Assembly: GCF_025642135.1 (NCBI RefSeq)
Contig: NZ_CP106793.1
Location: 62,001-126,000 of the forward strand
Direction: 5' to 3'
DNA length: 64,000 nt
Origin: Streptomyces cynarae
Lineage (GTDB): Bacteria; Actinomycetota; Actinomycetes; Streptomycetales; Streptomycetaceae
In this document: in pieces, positions 43,170 through 52,516 of the stretch
Numbering within the stretch: the stretch's first letter is position 1
How the letters are laid out: the number at the start of each line of letters is the position of its first letter
Notes under the pieces: generated by a model
Told to the model about the DNA's origin: nothing
Seen by the model: the letters and a program-made list of their open reading frames with translations, nothing else
The model's database searches: none
Position numbers and translations under genes: made by a program

Positions 43170-45446
43170 TCACTGGCCGTATGCGGAGCCGCGCGCGATC
43201 CGCACGTCGTCCACGTAAACCGACCCGCGCTCACCCCCGTTCGAGTACCAGGCGATCTTCGCGATCCCCGGCATCGAGGTACGGAACGCGGCATCGGTCA
43301 GCACGCGCCGGCCGTCTATGTCCAGGTCGAAGCTCTGGTTCACGGTGTCCACCGTCAGCGTGACCCGGTACCACTTGCCATTCGTGTACGTACCGACCAC
43401 AGAGTCCGTGGTTCCCTGATACGCGTGGATCTGGCCGCGGGCGAACGCGACGCTGACCGCCTGGGTGCCGCTGGAGTTGTACACGTAGGGCAACCCGAAC
43501 CAGCCCGCCTGCGTGTCGTTGCGCATCACCTGCGCCTCGATGGTCACCAGGCCCTGCAGCGGGGTGCTGAATAGCCGGGCGAGGTTGGTCCCGTCGGTGC
43601 CGCCGCCATCGACGGTGCGGGTCAGCCGGACGCTCTTGTCGGTGGCGGACGGCGTCTCCACCACGGAGATGTCGTTGTTGGTCGAGATGACTCGCCAACC
43701 GTTGGTCCCGTTGGTGAGCACGCCGGTCGCCAGGTTGTCGAACGTGTCCGTGAACGCGATGTCGGGCGCCCCGCGTTCGAAGGCACCGATCTCCGGACCG
43801 TTCCCGATCGGCACAGGAGCCCCGGCGAAGTCGAGGCCGCCGTTGCCGGTGACGGTGGCACCGGCGTCGACGAACGGCGAACCGGACTGGAGCGCGAAGT
43901 TCGCCGCCGTGTCGAACCTCGGGCCGTTCACGTCGCCGTAGGGCCCTGTGACGGACGGATTGACGAGCATCGGGCTCCCGACCTTGCGCGTCGCGTCGGA
44001 CGTGGGCACGGTGGTCAGGTTGGACGAGTACCCGTTGTTGCGGTAGGTGATGGTCGACTGCTGAAGGAACTGGGGCGAGTTCGGTACGGAGTCGAACAGG
44101 TTGTTGGTCAGCGTCGCCGTGCCCGCAACACCGCCGGTCACCATGATCGTCGAAGCGGCGTTGTAGAAGGTGTTGTTGTAGAGGTTCGCGACAGCGCCCG
44201 TCGCGCCCTGACTCATGTTCAGGTTCCACCGGGAGGTGCCGGTCACGACGTTGTAGCGGACCACCACGCTGCCGAACTTGACCGCGGTGTTGCACGCGCA
44301 GAGCAGGATGCCGTCGCCGTTGTCGTGGAGGTAGTTGTACTGGAACAGCTGGTTCGTGGTGCCGATGTCGGGGTCCAGGCCATTCTGGTCAGCACCGCCC
44401 GACGAGAGGTGGGTGCCCATGATCTCGTTGTGCTGGACGGTGACGCTGTCGGCCATGTTGGTCTCGACACCGGAGACGCCGACCCGGTCGATCACGTTGC
44501 CCTCGACGAGTCCGTCCCGGACGCCGGTGAGGTAGATGCCGTTGCAACCGTAGGGGGTGTTCGACTGAGTGATGTAGTTGCCGCGGAACGTGACGTTGGT
44601 GTACGGGTTGTAGTTGGGGTCGGTGGCCGTGGCGCGCTTGCCCCAGCCGGTGTAGACGGCACCGGGCGCGTCACCGGCGTACTGCTTCGTGACGATCCCC
44701 GCGAACGAGGTGTTCTTGATGGTGGAGTTCTCCACGGTGATGTCGTCGAGCACCGTGGGGGCGCCGGGCGCGGTGATGTCCTGGACGCCGGTGAGGAAGG
44801 CGATGCCGCCGGTGTCCTTCGAACGGTCCCAGCCCTGTTGGAAGGTGATGCCCGGCTTGTTGTTGGCCGTGCTGCCGCCGACCCACTTGACCTCGCCGGT
44901 GACATCGTGCACGTCGACCGAGTCGATCACGAAGTGGTGCAGGGTCTGGCCGTTGTCGCCGTGCACGCCGATGCCGCGGAAGTCGCCGAGTTTCGAACCG
45001 TCCGTCGTGCCCGTGGGTACCTCGTTCGACACGTCGAGGTTGCGGATCTCCCAGTACTGCTGGTTGTTCAGCCGCACCGCGTCGCCGACGGTGCCCTGGC
45101 CGGCGATCTTCGGCTTGGCACCCGTTCCGTAGCTGTCGATGGAGATCGGTGCCCCGTCGGTGCCGGATCCCTTCGGCCACAGCTGCCCTGTCCAGCTGTC
45201 ACCGGCCTCGAAGCGAATGACGTCGCCGGGCTGGAACGTCGTCGAGTTCACCTTGGTCAGTGAGCGCCAAGGAGCGCTGCTGCTGGTTCCGGCGTTGCTG
45301 TCGTTGCCGCTCGTGCTCACGTAATACGTGGTGCCCGCGGCGTAGGCCCGCTGCGCGGGGATGAGCACGATCGACGCGAGCACGACGGCCAGCACGCACA
45401 GTGCGGCCGCTGTCGCTCGTGACACGAGTCTTCGGTTGACGGTCAT
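43170..45446 (-). CDS. Secreted right-handed parallel beta-helix protein with C-terminal laminin-like domain
   Basis: 758 aa from ATG 45446 (GAGG upstream). Signal peptide to about AYAAG (residue 37). TTYYVSTSGNDSNAGTSSSAPWRSLTKVN is the standard start of pectate-lyase-like and GH-type beta-helix enzymes. Repeated short strands (ENSTIKNTSFAGIVTKQ, HNEIMGTHLSSGGADQNGLD) form the solenoid up to about 530. A concanavalin-like module (FTDTFDNLATG ... YVDDVRIARG) ends the protein. Fold is clear, catalytic class is not. It shares a promoter-operator with the GH59-like gene, so both likely attack the same glycan. Confidence 0.85.
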   Translation of the reverse strand: MTVNRRLVSRATAAALCVLAVVLASIVLIPAQRAYAAGTTYYVSTSGNDSNAGTSSSAPWRSLTKVNSTTFQPGDVIRFEAGDSWTGQLWPKGSGTDGAPISIDSYGTGAKPKIAGQGTVGDAVRLNNQQYWEIRNLDVSNEVPTGTTDGSKLGDFRGIGVHGDNGQTLHHFVIDSVDVHDVTGEVKWVGGSTANNKPGITFQQGWDRSKDTGGIAFLTGVQDITAPGAPTVLDDITVENSTIKNTSFAGIVTKQYAGDAPGAVYTGWGKRATATDPNYNPYTNVTFRGNYITQSNTPYGCNGIYLTGVRDGLVEGNVIDRVGVSGVETNMADSVTVQHNEIMGTHLSSGGADQNGLDPDIGTTNQLFQYNYLHDNGDGILLCACNTAVKFGSVVVRYNVVTGTSRWNLNMSQGATGAVANLYNNTFYNAASTIMVTGGVAGTATLTNNLFDSVPNSPQFLQQSTITYRNNGYSSNLTTVPTSDATRKVGSPMLVNPSVTGPYGDVNGPRFDTAANFALQSGSPFVDAGATVTGNGGLDFAGAPVPIGNGPEIGAFERGAPDIAFTDTFDNLATGVLTNGTNGWRVISTNNDISVVETPSATDKSVRLTRTVDGGGTDGTNLARLFSTPLQGLVTIEAQVMRNDTQAGWFGLPYVYNSSGTQAVSVAFARGQIHAYQGTTDSVVGTYTNGKWYRVTLTVDTVNQSFDLDIDGRRVLTDAAFRTSMPGIAKIAWYSNGGERGSVYVDDVRIARGSAYGQ

Positions 45447-45720
45447 CGTCCTCTTCTTGTCGTCGCTGGTGGTGAGGTACCGGCTCCTGTCGTGCCGCCT
45501 GTTGCCGCGACGTCGTGTAACGGCTCGGGACGCCGGTCTTTCGGGGCCGCGCGGTGGGTCCACCAAGGGGTGCGCGACGGCATGTCTGCGGATTCGCCTG
45601 GCCGGACCACATCGGGGACCGGGCTCGGCGGCTCCAGCTGGGCGTGGCGCCCGTTCTGAGCAATGCCGCGCGACCACTGAAGTTCGCCGAGCATCCTCAT
45701 GCTTGTCCCTCAGGCCGCTT
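45447..45720 (-). other. Leader region of the beta-helix gene
   Basis: About 275 bp between the predicted transcription start near 45733 and the ATG at 45446. The frame is open through it but shows no protein-like sequence. No known riboswitch pattern was recognised. Confidence 0.4.
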
Positions 45721-45769
45721 GGGAAATCGTATTCCGCGCAGTGTGCCCAGCGTTGAGAGAGTGAGTCAA
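45721..45769 (-). promoter_or_regulatory. Promoter and operator of the beta-helix gene
   Basis: Operator GGGAAATCGTATTCCGCGC (45721-45739); -10 CACACT (complement of 45740-45745); 18-bp spacer; -35 TTGACT (complement of 45764-45769). The 19-bp operator is identical to that at 48815-48833. Confidence 0.8.
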
Positions 45770-46057
45770 GGTTTCGAGCTGATGAACGCGTCAGCGATGT
45801 GCAGGACTCCGCCGGAAGACGAACGGCAGGTCAACGGGGCCCTCGGCGGCGACTCGGCCGGCCGCGGCAACCAAGCGGCTGTAGTACAAGGGGATCTCGT
45901 CCGAGGCAGCCTCTCCCGTTCGTGCGCGAGGCGGACCCTGCGGCGGCGAGTCCAGGCAGGGCCTGGTCGTCAAGGGGGCGAGCTCCACGTCCCGGTGCAC
46001 GGGCGGGGCAGGCGGCGGGGAGGTCCGGCCTGCCTCGCCCGTGGGCTTCGCCGGGTG

Positions 46058-46093
46058 CTCTCGGCAACGGGCGAATCGAGCCGTTGCCGAGAG
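46058..46093 (-). terminator. Hairpin after the GH59-like gene
   Basis: CTCTCGGCAACGG / CCGTTGCCGAGAG, 13-bp perfect stem, 10-base loop, 13 bp beyond the stop. No T-run. Confidence 0.6.
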
Positions 46094-46105
46094 GTGCTCA
46101 GTCGG

Positions 46106-48586
46106 TCAGGCCACCTTCACCAGCTTCCATCGCTGGTTGCTGCTGCCGTTCGTGAACCACTGGTCGATGGGGGTGTTGTCGGTGGTCCCGGCTTGGTACA
46201 CGTCGACCTTGTACCCGTTCGAACGGGACTCGATGGTGTAGGTGCCGCTGCCGGCCGGGGCGATCAGCCACTGCTGGCTGACGCTCCCGCTGGGGGTCCC
46301 CAGCTGCAACTGGGCGCCGGGCCAGGTGGACGCGGCGTTGATGTCGAGGGCCTTGCCGCTGGTGACACCTGTGACGGTGAGGTAGCCGGCGCTGGTGTAG
46401 GCCAGCTTCCACTGCTGGCTGCCGCTGTTCGCGTCGGTCTTCTGGACGACGGGTGTGCCGTCGCTGGTTCCACCGTTGTAGGCGGTGAGCACCTTGCCAC
46501 TGCTGACGCTGACGATCTTGTAGGTGCCGGACAGGTCGCTGACCGGTTCGTGGGTGACGGAGAAGTCGGAGTATTCGACGGGGTAGTAGCCGGCCGTGCC
46601 CAGGCCGACCAGGCCCGCACCGTAGCTTGTGTCGGTGACTGTGCCGACGGTGTTCCCGTCGATCTTGGCGATGATGGTGCTGTCCTGGAAGGTCAGGGAG
46701 AGGTTGTGCCAGGTGCCCGTGCCGGGCGCGGTGACGGTACCGCTGGCCAGGGTGGTCCAGTTCCACGCGTTGGTGCCGTTGGTGTCGGTCTTCAGCAGCG
46801 ACCAGGCTCCGGTGTCGGACAGGCGCAGGTGGTAGGCGTTCATCCCCCCGGCGCTGAACTTCGTCTGGGTGCCGACACGGCCGAGGAGCTCTGCGGAGCT
46901 GCCGCTCTTCTCCAGCAGGACGTCGGAGCTGACCGTGTAGTTGCTCCAGCCGACGTCACCCATGATGGTGTAGGGCTGGGTGGCGTTCGTGGCCGGGTAC
47001 CACCAGATGATCGGCTTCTGCGGTGCGGTCTGGCGCAGGCACTGGCCGGTGCGGCCCCCGGTGCAGGGGGCGGCCTGGAAGGCGCCGTTCATGGAGGCGA
47101 AGTACTTCGCCTCCTGCCCGGTGCTGTAGCCGGCGAAGGAGTCCGAGTACGGCATGACGAGCCGGTTGCGGGCGGGTGAGGTGACCGTGCCGGCACCCTG
47201 ACCGGTGGTGGTGGTCACGGTGTAGACGTGACCGGGGTCCAGGGTGAGGCTGTACGTGCCGTTGGTGGCGGTCAGGTCACTGTTCTGCACCATGTGGGGG
47301 GTGGCGCCGCCGGGCTGCGAGAGATCGGTGGACCACACGTGCAGGGTGCCGCCGGGCAGGCCGCCGGCCACGTTCAGGGTGACCGTCTGGGACGCGGTGG
47401 CGTCCATGGTCTCGAAGACGGTGCTCCAGGCGCTCTTGTCGGGCGCTGCGTAGCTGACGTAGCTGCCGTTGGCGCGGTCGCCGCCGAGGTAGCCGGAGGC
47501 GCTGTCGAGGTACTTCCAGCCGGGCGAGGTGAACTGCGTGGTTTGGGCGATGGACCAGGCGGTGCGGGAGACGCTGTAGGCACCGGACCACGGCTGGTTC
47601 GCGGTGACCAGGCCCTGGTCGTGGAAGTAGAGGTTCTGGTAGTCGGAGGCCAGCATGGGCCAGTTGATGTACGCGCTCAACTTGGCGTCGAGGTAGCCGC
47701 GGTTGATGGCGCGGGCGACCGGGGCCGCCCCGGTTTCGGCGTTCTCCGAGCCGTTCTCGCTGGCCCAGAGCTGCTTGCCCAGCGACTGGGCGTCTGCGGA
47801 GGAGGAGCAGCTGGTCATCGCGGACGCGTACGTGCAGGGGTAGTGCGCGCCGACGATGTCCACGGCGTTGTTCAGGGCGCTGTCGGTCTTCATGGCCGTG
47901 GCGATGTTCCAGTTGGTCTCATCGCTGCCGACCAGCCTGGCCGAGGTGTAGCCGTTCGCCCTCAGGGCCGACTTGAGCTGCTCGTAGAAGGAGGCGCTGT
48001 ACGTCTTCTCGTTCAGGCCGCCGATGTAGTCGATGCTCAGGCCGTGCTGCTTGGCACAGCCCAGCCAGTCGATCAGGTAGTTGATCCCGTCCGTCGAGTA
48101 GAAGTTGCCGTTGCCGATCCAGCCGGGGGCGCCCCAGGCCAGGGCGAACAGCTTGATGTTGGGGTTACGGGCTTTGGCCTGCTCCATCACCCACCACTCG
48201 TAGCCGGCGTTGCAGTCGATGTTGCCCTTTGAGTGCTCGAAGCTGGCCTCGGAGCCATCGGTCGAGTTGGTGTCGCCGCCGATCTCGACCTTGAGGATTT
48301 GCAGCGCCGCGCCGTAACCGGGCTTGAACAGGTAGTCCAGGATCTGGCTTCGCTGGGTGGCCGGGTAGTCGACCAGCAGGCGGGTGTTGCCGCCGCCGCC
48401 GCTGAGCGCGCCGACACCGTCGAAGGTGCGGCCGCTGCTGGTGCCGTCCACGGTGATCGCCGTGTTGGTCGCGGCGTACGCGGGCGACACTGCTCGGCCG
48501 GTCAGCAGGGCCAGTCCGAGGAGCAGGGCGGCCATGGCCGCCAACCGTCTGGTGTGCCTGTCAGGCAGGCTCAAAGCATTGTGCAC
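46106..48586 (-). CDS. Secreted GH59-like glycosidase (galactocerebrosidase family) with ricin-B lectin domain
   Basis: 826 aa from GTG 48586, which has AAGGAAG 6 bases upstream (another GTG at 48625 lacks a site). Signal peptide ends near AYAAT. The barrel follows galactosylceramidase closely: FDGVGALSGGGGNTRLLVDYP, SQILDYLFKPGYGAALQILKVEIGGD, GYEWWVMEQAKARNPNIKL, acid/base E193 in GGLNEK and nucleophile E277 in WASENGS. A beta-sandwich follows and the last about 130 residues are a CBM13/ricin-type repeat with QQW motifs. Bacterial members probably remove beta-galactose from glycans rather than from sphingolipid. Shares its operator with the beta-helix gene. Confidence 0.87.
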   Translation of the reverse strand: MHNALSLPDRHTRRLAAMAALLLGLALLTGRAVSPAYAATNTAITVDGTSSGRTFDGVGALSGGGGNTRLLVDYPATQRSQILDYLFKPGYGAALQILKVEIGGDTNSTDGSEASFEHSKGNIDCNAGYEWWVMEQAKARNPNIKLFALAWGAPGWIGNGNFYSTDGINYLIDWLGCAKQHGLSIDYIGGLNEKTYSASFYEQLKSALRANGYTSARLVGSDETNWNIATAMKTDSALNNAVDIVGAHYPCTYASAMTSCSSSADAQSLGKQLWASENGSENAETGAAPVARAINRGYLDAKLSAYINWPMLASDYQNLYFHDQGLVTANQPWSGAYSVSRTAWSIAQTTQFTSPGWKYLDSASGYLGGDRANGSYVSYAAPDKSAWSTVFETMDATASQTVTLNVAGGLPGGTLHVWSTDLSQPGGATPHMVQNSDLTATNGTYSLTLDPGHVYTVTTTTGQGAGTVTSPARNRLVMPYSDSFAGYSTGQEAKYFASMNGAFQAAPCTGGRTGQCLRQTAPQKPIIWWYPATNATQPYTIMGDVGWSNYTVSSDVLLEKSGSSAELLGRVGTQTKFSAGGMNAYHLRLSDTGAWSLLKTDTNGTNAWNWTTLASGTVTAPGTGTWHNLSLTFQDSTIIAKIDGNTVGTVTDTSYGAGLVGLGTAGYYPVEYSDFSVTHEPVSDLSGTYKIVSVSSGKVLTAYNGGTSDGTPVVQKTDANSGSQQWKLAYTSAGYLTVTGVTSGKALDINAASTWPGAQLQLGTPSGSVSQQWLIAPAGSGTYTIESRSNGYKVDVYQAGTTDNTPIDQWFTNGSSNQRWKLVKVA

Positions 48587-48814
48587 GGGCGTCTTCCTTG
48601 GAGGAGGTGCGGGTGTGAGTTGCACTGAAACGCGGCCCCGGGCCCTCTTGCGTGGGACCGAACGTCCGGCAGGGGCCCACGAAAGCTGGGGTGGTCGTAC
48701 TCGTACTGGGTTTGATCGGTCGACTGCACATCGATCCCCACGGGGGTGCCGGGGGCAGGTCGGGCAACCGCTGGCGTTTGCCGAAAGCCCTCACGTCTGC
48801 ACTCGGAACCGGCC
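48587..48814 (-). other. Leader region of the GH59-like gene
   Basis: About 240 bp between the predicted transcription start near 48829 and the GTG. No coding motif. The long leader matches that of the beta-helix gene, but the two sequences are not evidently alike. Confidence 0.4.
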
Positions 48815-48865
48815 GGGAAATCGTATTCCGCGCGCAGTCTGGCCCTCTGTGATCGAAAGCGTCAA
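48815..48865 (-). promoter_or_regulatory. Promoter and operator of the GH59-like gene
   Basis: Operator GGGAAATCGTATTCCGCGC (48815-48833); -10 CAGACT (complement of 48836-48841); 18-bp spacer; -35 TTGACG (complement of 48860-48865). Same operator as at 45721-45739. Confidence 0.8.
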
Positions 48866-48943
48866 GCGTTTGCGCGACGGTGCCTGGGGGTCCTCGGTGC
48901 GTCGACTGCCCTCCACCGGCCGCGCGGTCGGCTGAGGGGCGGT

Positions 48944-49978
48944 TCAGGCCACGCGGATCGCCGTGCTGTCGCGCACCACGACCTGCCCGCGCATCATCAA
49001 CTGCTCTGCTTCCGCACGAGCCGTGAGTGCGAGGCGGACCGCCTCGGCACCCGCCTGCGCCAGCGGCAACGACACGGTCGTCAGCCGCGGTGTCACATCG
49101 GTCGCGAGTTCGATGTCGTCGAAACCGGTCAGTGAGACGTCCGCCGGCACCGCCACCCCGGCAGCCCGGAAGGCGGACATCGCACCGATGGCGATGGTGT
49201 CGTTGGCGGCGAGCACCGCATGGGGTGGCTCCAGCCCTTCGGCGACCAGCCTCTGCGCCGCGTCGAATCCCCCTTGGCGGCTCACCGCACAATGCGAGAT
49301 CCGGATGTGCCGCTCCTCGACGCCGCCGTCGTGGAGCCCGGCCATGAAGCCGGCGGTGCGGGCGGAGACGTTCCCCCGCCCGCGGGCGCCAGCCAGGATC
49401 GTCACGTGCCGATGCCCCCACCCGGCGATGTGATGGGCGAGTTCCTTTGCCGAGCCGTGGTTGTCGAAGCTGATGGAGTCGAACGGCATGTCGGTGTCGC
49501 CGACGATCACGACCCGGCCGCCGTCGCGTTCGTAGCCGAGCAGCTCGTCGAGCAGGCGCCCGCCCAGGGCGTTCGCGTCGAGGCGGCTGGAGGTCAGGAT
49601 GAGCGCACGGGGCCGGAGGGCACGCTGCAGCCGGACGGTTTCCAGCTGGCGCTCGGCGGTGCCGTGGGTCGACGAGACGGTCACGAACGCCCCGGCGTCG
49701 CGCGCCTGCCGTTCCATCGCCGCGGCGACCATTCCCATCGACGGGGTCGTGAGGTCGTCGCCGACGACAGCGATCGAGTCGTTCGCGCGCCGCATCGCCC
49801 GGGCCGAGGCGTCGGCGGTGTAGCGCAGCGCAGCCGCGGCGGCAAGGACCCGCTGCCGGTATTCCGCCGCGACCGTCCGGGAGCTGCCGCCCAGGACTCG
49901 TGACGCAGTCGGTACCGACACACCGGCGGCCGCCGCCACATCACGCAGAGTGACGGTCGGTCTGGCTGGATGAGGCAT
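48944..49978 (-). CDS. LacI-family regulator, upstream of the GH59-like gene
   Basis: 344 aa from ATG 49978, with GGAGGGAA 7 bases upstream. HTH: VTLRDVAAAAGVSVPTASRVLGGSSRTVAAEYRQRVLAAAAALRY, about 8-52. Effector domain ends FDDIELATDVTPRLTTVSLPLAQAGAEAVRLAL. It is a paralogue of the divergent LacI next to it (shared pattern RPRALILTSSRLD / RPRAIILTGSRID). Likely controller of the GGGAAATCGTATTCC operators. Confidence 0.9.
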   Translation of the reverse strand: MPHPARPTVTLRDVAAAAGVSVPTASRVLGGSSRTVAAEYRQRVLAAAAALRYTADASARAMRRANDSIAVVGDDLTTPSMGMVAAAMERQARDAGAFVTVSSTHGTAERQLETVRLQRALRPRALILTSSRLDANALGGRLLDELLGYERDGGRVVIVGDTDMPFDSISFDNHGSAKELAHHIAGWGHRHVTILAGARGRGNVSARTAGFMAGLHDGGVEERHIRISHCAVSRQGGFDAAQRLVAEGLEPPHAVLAANDTIAIGAMSAFRAAGVAVPADVSLTGFDDIELATDVTPRLTTVSLPLAQAGAEAVRLALTARAEAEQLMMRGQVVVRDSTAIRVA

Positions 49979-50194
49979 CGTGCCGTTCCCTCCCCGCATC
50001 ACGAGACGAGCCGCCGTGGACGGTTCCGAGGATATCCGTGACCGGCCCTCTACGGGACGCGGACGGTTTCGTCGATCGCGGTTCCGCAACGGCGCGCGAC
50101 TCTCGGCGGTGTATCCGAAGGCGCGAGCGTTCTGCTGCGGAGTGACCTTCCGTGATCACCCCACACTCCAAGGCGCTGTGCGGCTCGGTGCACA

Positions 50195-51274
50195 ATGTGC
50201 GGCATGGAAGATGGGTCGGCAGCGCCTCCGCCCCCCCGCGGGAAGGCCGTATCCGGGGAGCGTCAAGCGACCCTGCGTGATGTGGCGCGGGCGGCGGGTG
50301 TCTCGCAGGCCACCGCGTCGCGCGTGCTCAACGGCAGCATCCGGAACGTCCGGCAGGAGAACGCCGCACGTGTGCTCGCCGCAGCCGCTGAGCTCGACTA
50401 CACGCCGCACCTGTCCGCCCAGGCGATCGCGCGGGGATCGACCAACACCGCCGCGCTGGTCGTCAACGGTGTCGACGACCCGTACTTCTCCTCCATCGCG
50501 GGAGGGGTGACGCAGGCGGCGGAGGCCGCCGGACTCATCGTCACCATGGCGGTCGCGGACCGCTCCCCCGAACGGGAACTCCAGATCGTCAAGACCCTGC
50601 GCGGCATGCGGCCCCGCGCCATCATCCTGACCGGCAGCCGCATCGACGGCACCGACACCCGCGCACCCCTCGTCGAGGAGCTCGACGCCTACCGGGAAGC
50701 GGGCGGCAGCGTGGTCCTGATCAGCCGGCACGACCTGCCGTTCCACACCGTCAGCATCGACAACTACGGTGGAGCGCGGCAGCTCGCCCGCGCGCTGGTC
50801 GGCCTCGGCTACCGGCGGTTCGCGGTGGTCCGCGCAGGCGTCGCACTCAAGACGTCCCGTGACCGGTGCGATGGCTTCGTGGAGGGCCTTCGCGAGTTGA
50901 ACATCGACGTGGACGAGCGGTTCGTGGTCGAAGCCGAGTTCAGCCGCCGAGGCGGTTGTGCGGCGGGCCGCGAGCTCGTCCGGAGGGGCCTGGCCGGCAC
51001 CGAACTCGTCTTCGCCGTCAACGACGTCATGGCGATCGGCGTCATGACCGCCTTCCGCGACGCCGGGCTGGTCCCCGGCCAGGACGTCGCCGTCGCCGGC
51101 TTCGACGACATCGGCCCAGCGGTGGACGTCCACCCGGCGCTGACCACCGTGACCGTACCTCTGCACCAGGTCGGGCTCTGCGCGATGGAACTCGCGCTCT
51201 CCGACGACGATGCCACGCGGATCGTACCGATCTCCACGAACGTCGTCCTGCGGGACAGCACACCCCGGCGATGA
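50195..51274 (+). CDS. LacI-family regulator, divergent paralogue
   Basis: 359 aa (start at ATG 50195 or 50204). HTH: ATLRDVARAAGVSQATASRVLNGSIRNVRQENAARVLAAAAELDYTPH. Effector domain with GVDDPYFSSIAGGVTQAAE, VAVAGFDDIGPAVDVHPALTTVTVP. Both proteins lack any nearby enzyme gene on this side, so the pair may co-regulate the glycan genes at 43-48 kb, perhaps with different ligands. Confidence 0.9.
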   Translation: MCGMEDGSAAPPPPRGKAVSGERQATLRDVARAAGVSQATASRVLNGSIRNVRQENAARVLAAAAELDYTPHLSAQAIARGSTNTAALVVNGVDDPYFSSIAGGVTQAAEAAGLIVTMAVADRSPERELQIVKTLRGMRPRAIILTGSRIDGTDTRAPLVEELDAYREAGGSVVLISRHDLPFHTVSIDNYGGARQLARALVGLGYRRFAVVRAGVALKTSRDRCDGFVEGLRELNIDVDERFVVEAEFSRRGGCAAGRELVRRGLAGTELVFAVNDVMAIGVMTAFRDAGLVPGQDVAVAGFDDIGPAVDVHPALTTVTVPLHQVGLCAMELALSDDDATRIVPISTNVVLRDSTPRR

Positions 51275-51558
51275 CACGCCCTCGCGGTGGTCGCCGGTGC
51301 TTCTGGCACACGGAGCGGCGGGAGTGGCCGGATCCCTGGGCGGTCAGCCCGCATGTCGCGCGCGGCGTCACCGTCGTCGGCCCCACCTCCCCGGCCCACC
51401 ACGACTGCATGCGCTCCCCCGCACGATCCCCGTCGCCTACGGTGACGGTCTCCCCGGACGGGTTCGTGCCGCCGCTCCGACCCAGGCGGCCACCGCCATT
51501 GTCCGGACGAACTCGGTGAGCGGGCATACGCCGACCACGACCTCGCTGGACGGACGTC
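51275..51558. other. Non-coding interval
   Basis: About 280 bp between the LacI stop and the amidohydrolase fragment. No supported gene or hairpin was seen. Confidence 0.35.
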
Positions 51559-52185
51559 TCAACTCGCCTGCCGCCCAGAGCATCTGGAAACGCGCTCAGT
51601 CCCCTCTGTACCGAGTCCCAGCAGTCTGACTCCGGTCGAGCTCTTAATGGTGGTGACCTGTTCGGGGGTCAGGCCTGGGCAGCGTTCGATGAAGCCGACC
51701 GGGTCCGGGTCGCCCATGGGGTAGTCGCTGCCCAGGACGAGCCGGTCGGCCCCGACGCGGCCGACGAGCGCGCGGAGCACCTCGGGGTCGTAGACGCAGG
51801 TGTCGTAGTACAGGTCGCGCAGATACTCGCTCGGGCGGCGGGTGATGTTGCGGGCGCTGTCGGGCATGTTGTGGACGTTGCGGTCGAGGCGGCCGCAGTA
51901 GTGGGGCAGGTAGCCGCCGCCGTGGGAGACGACGATCTTCAGGGTCGGCAGGTGGTCGAGCAGGCCCTCGTAGATCATCGAAGACAGGGCGCGTGCCTCC
52001 TCGACAGTCTGGCCGACGGAGTTCCACAGCCCGTAGTCGAGGTACCAGGGGTCCGTGACCCCGTGCGGATACAGGAAGACGACCAGGCCGCGCTCGGCGA
52101 TGGCCTCCCACACCGGCCACAGCGACGGGTGGCCGACGTAGGTGCCCCGGACGTTGGCGGGCATGTTGACCGCGCCGAGCCGGAG
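51559..52185 (-). pseudogene. Amidohydrolase (ACMSD-like) C-terminal fragment
   Basis: From about 52185 the frame gives ANVRGTYVGHPSLWPVWEAIAERGLVVFLYPHGVTDPWYLDYGLWNS, IVVSHGGGYLPHYCGRLDRN and LVLGSDYPMGDPDPVGFIE, the metal-binding His and Asp motifs of the amidohydrolase-2 family. The N-terminal HxH motif is absent: upstream the frame runs into the complement of a TetR fragment. It may once have been the last gene of the aromatic operon that ends at 53221. Confidence 0.75.
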
Positions 52186-52325
52186 CGGGAACTCGCTCGG
52201 CTCCGGCTCGTCGCCGACACCCCAGCACTGCAGGCCGGGTCGGCGGCTGTGTTCTCCGGCTTCGAGCAGGTCCTCCGTCGCGTCGCCGCGACTCGCCTGC
52301 ACGAGGCCGACGACGCCCGGCGCCC

Positions 52326-52516
52326 GGCGCCCGAGGCTCCTCGCCGCGGCCGCGGTCGCCGCATTCCGGGTCGGACTCGACATGTGGGTGGCCAGGGACG
52401 CCCGAGCGGACCTCGCCCAGCTCGTCCTCGACAACCTCGACGACCTCACCACCGGCATCCTCGCCCGGCCGACAGCAGGAACCGACGAGGACCCTCACAC
52501 GACAAGGCCACGATGA
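52326..52516 (+). pseudogene. TetR-family C-terminal fragment
   Basis: RRPRLLAAAAVAAFRVGLDMWVARDARADLAQLVLDNLDDLTTGIL is the last helical segment of MftR/TetR_C-type regulators. No HTH part is present. It meets the amidohydrolase fragment head-on near 52.2-52.3 kb, marking a rearrangement junction. Confidence 0.55.
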
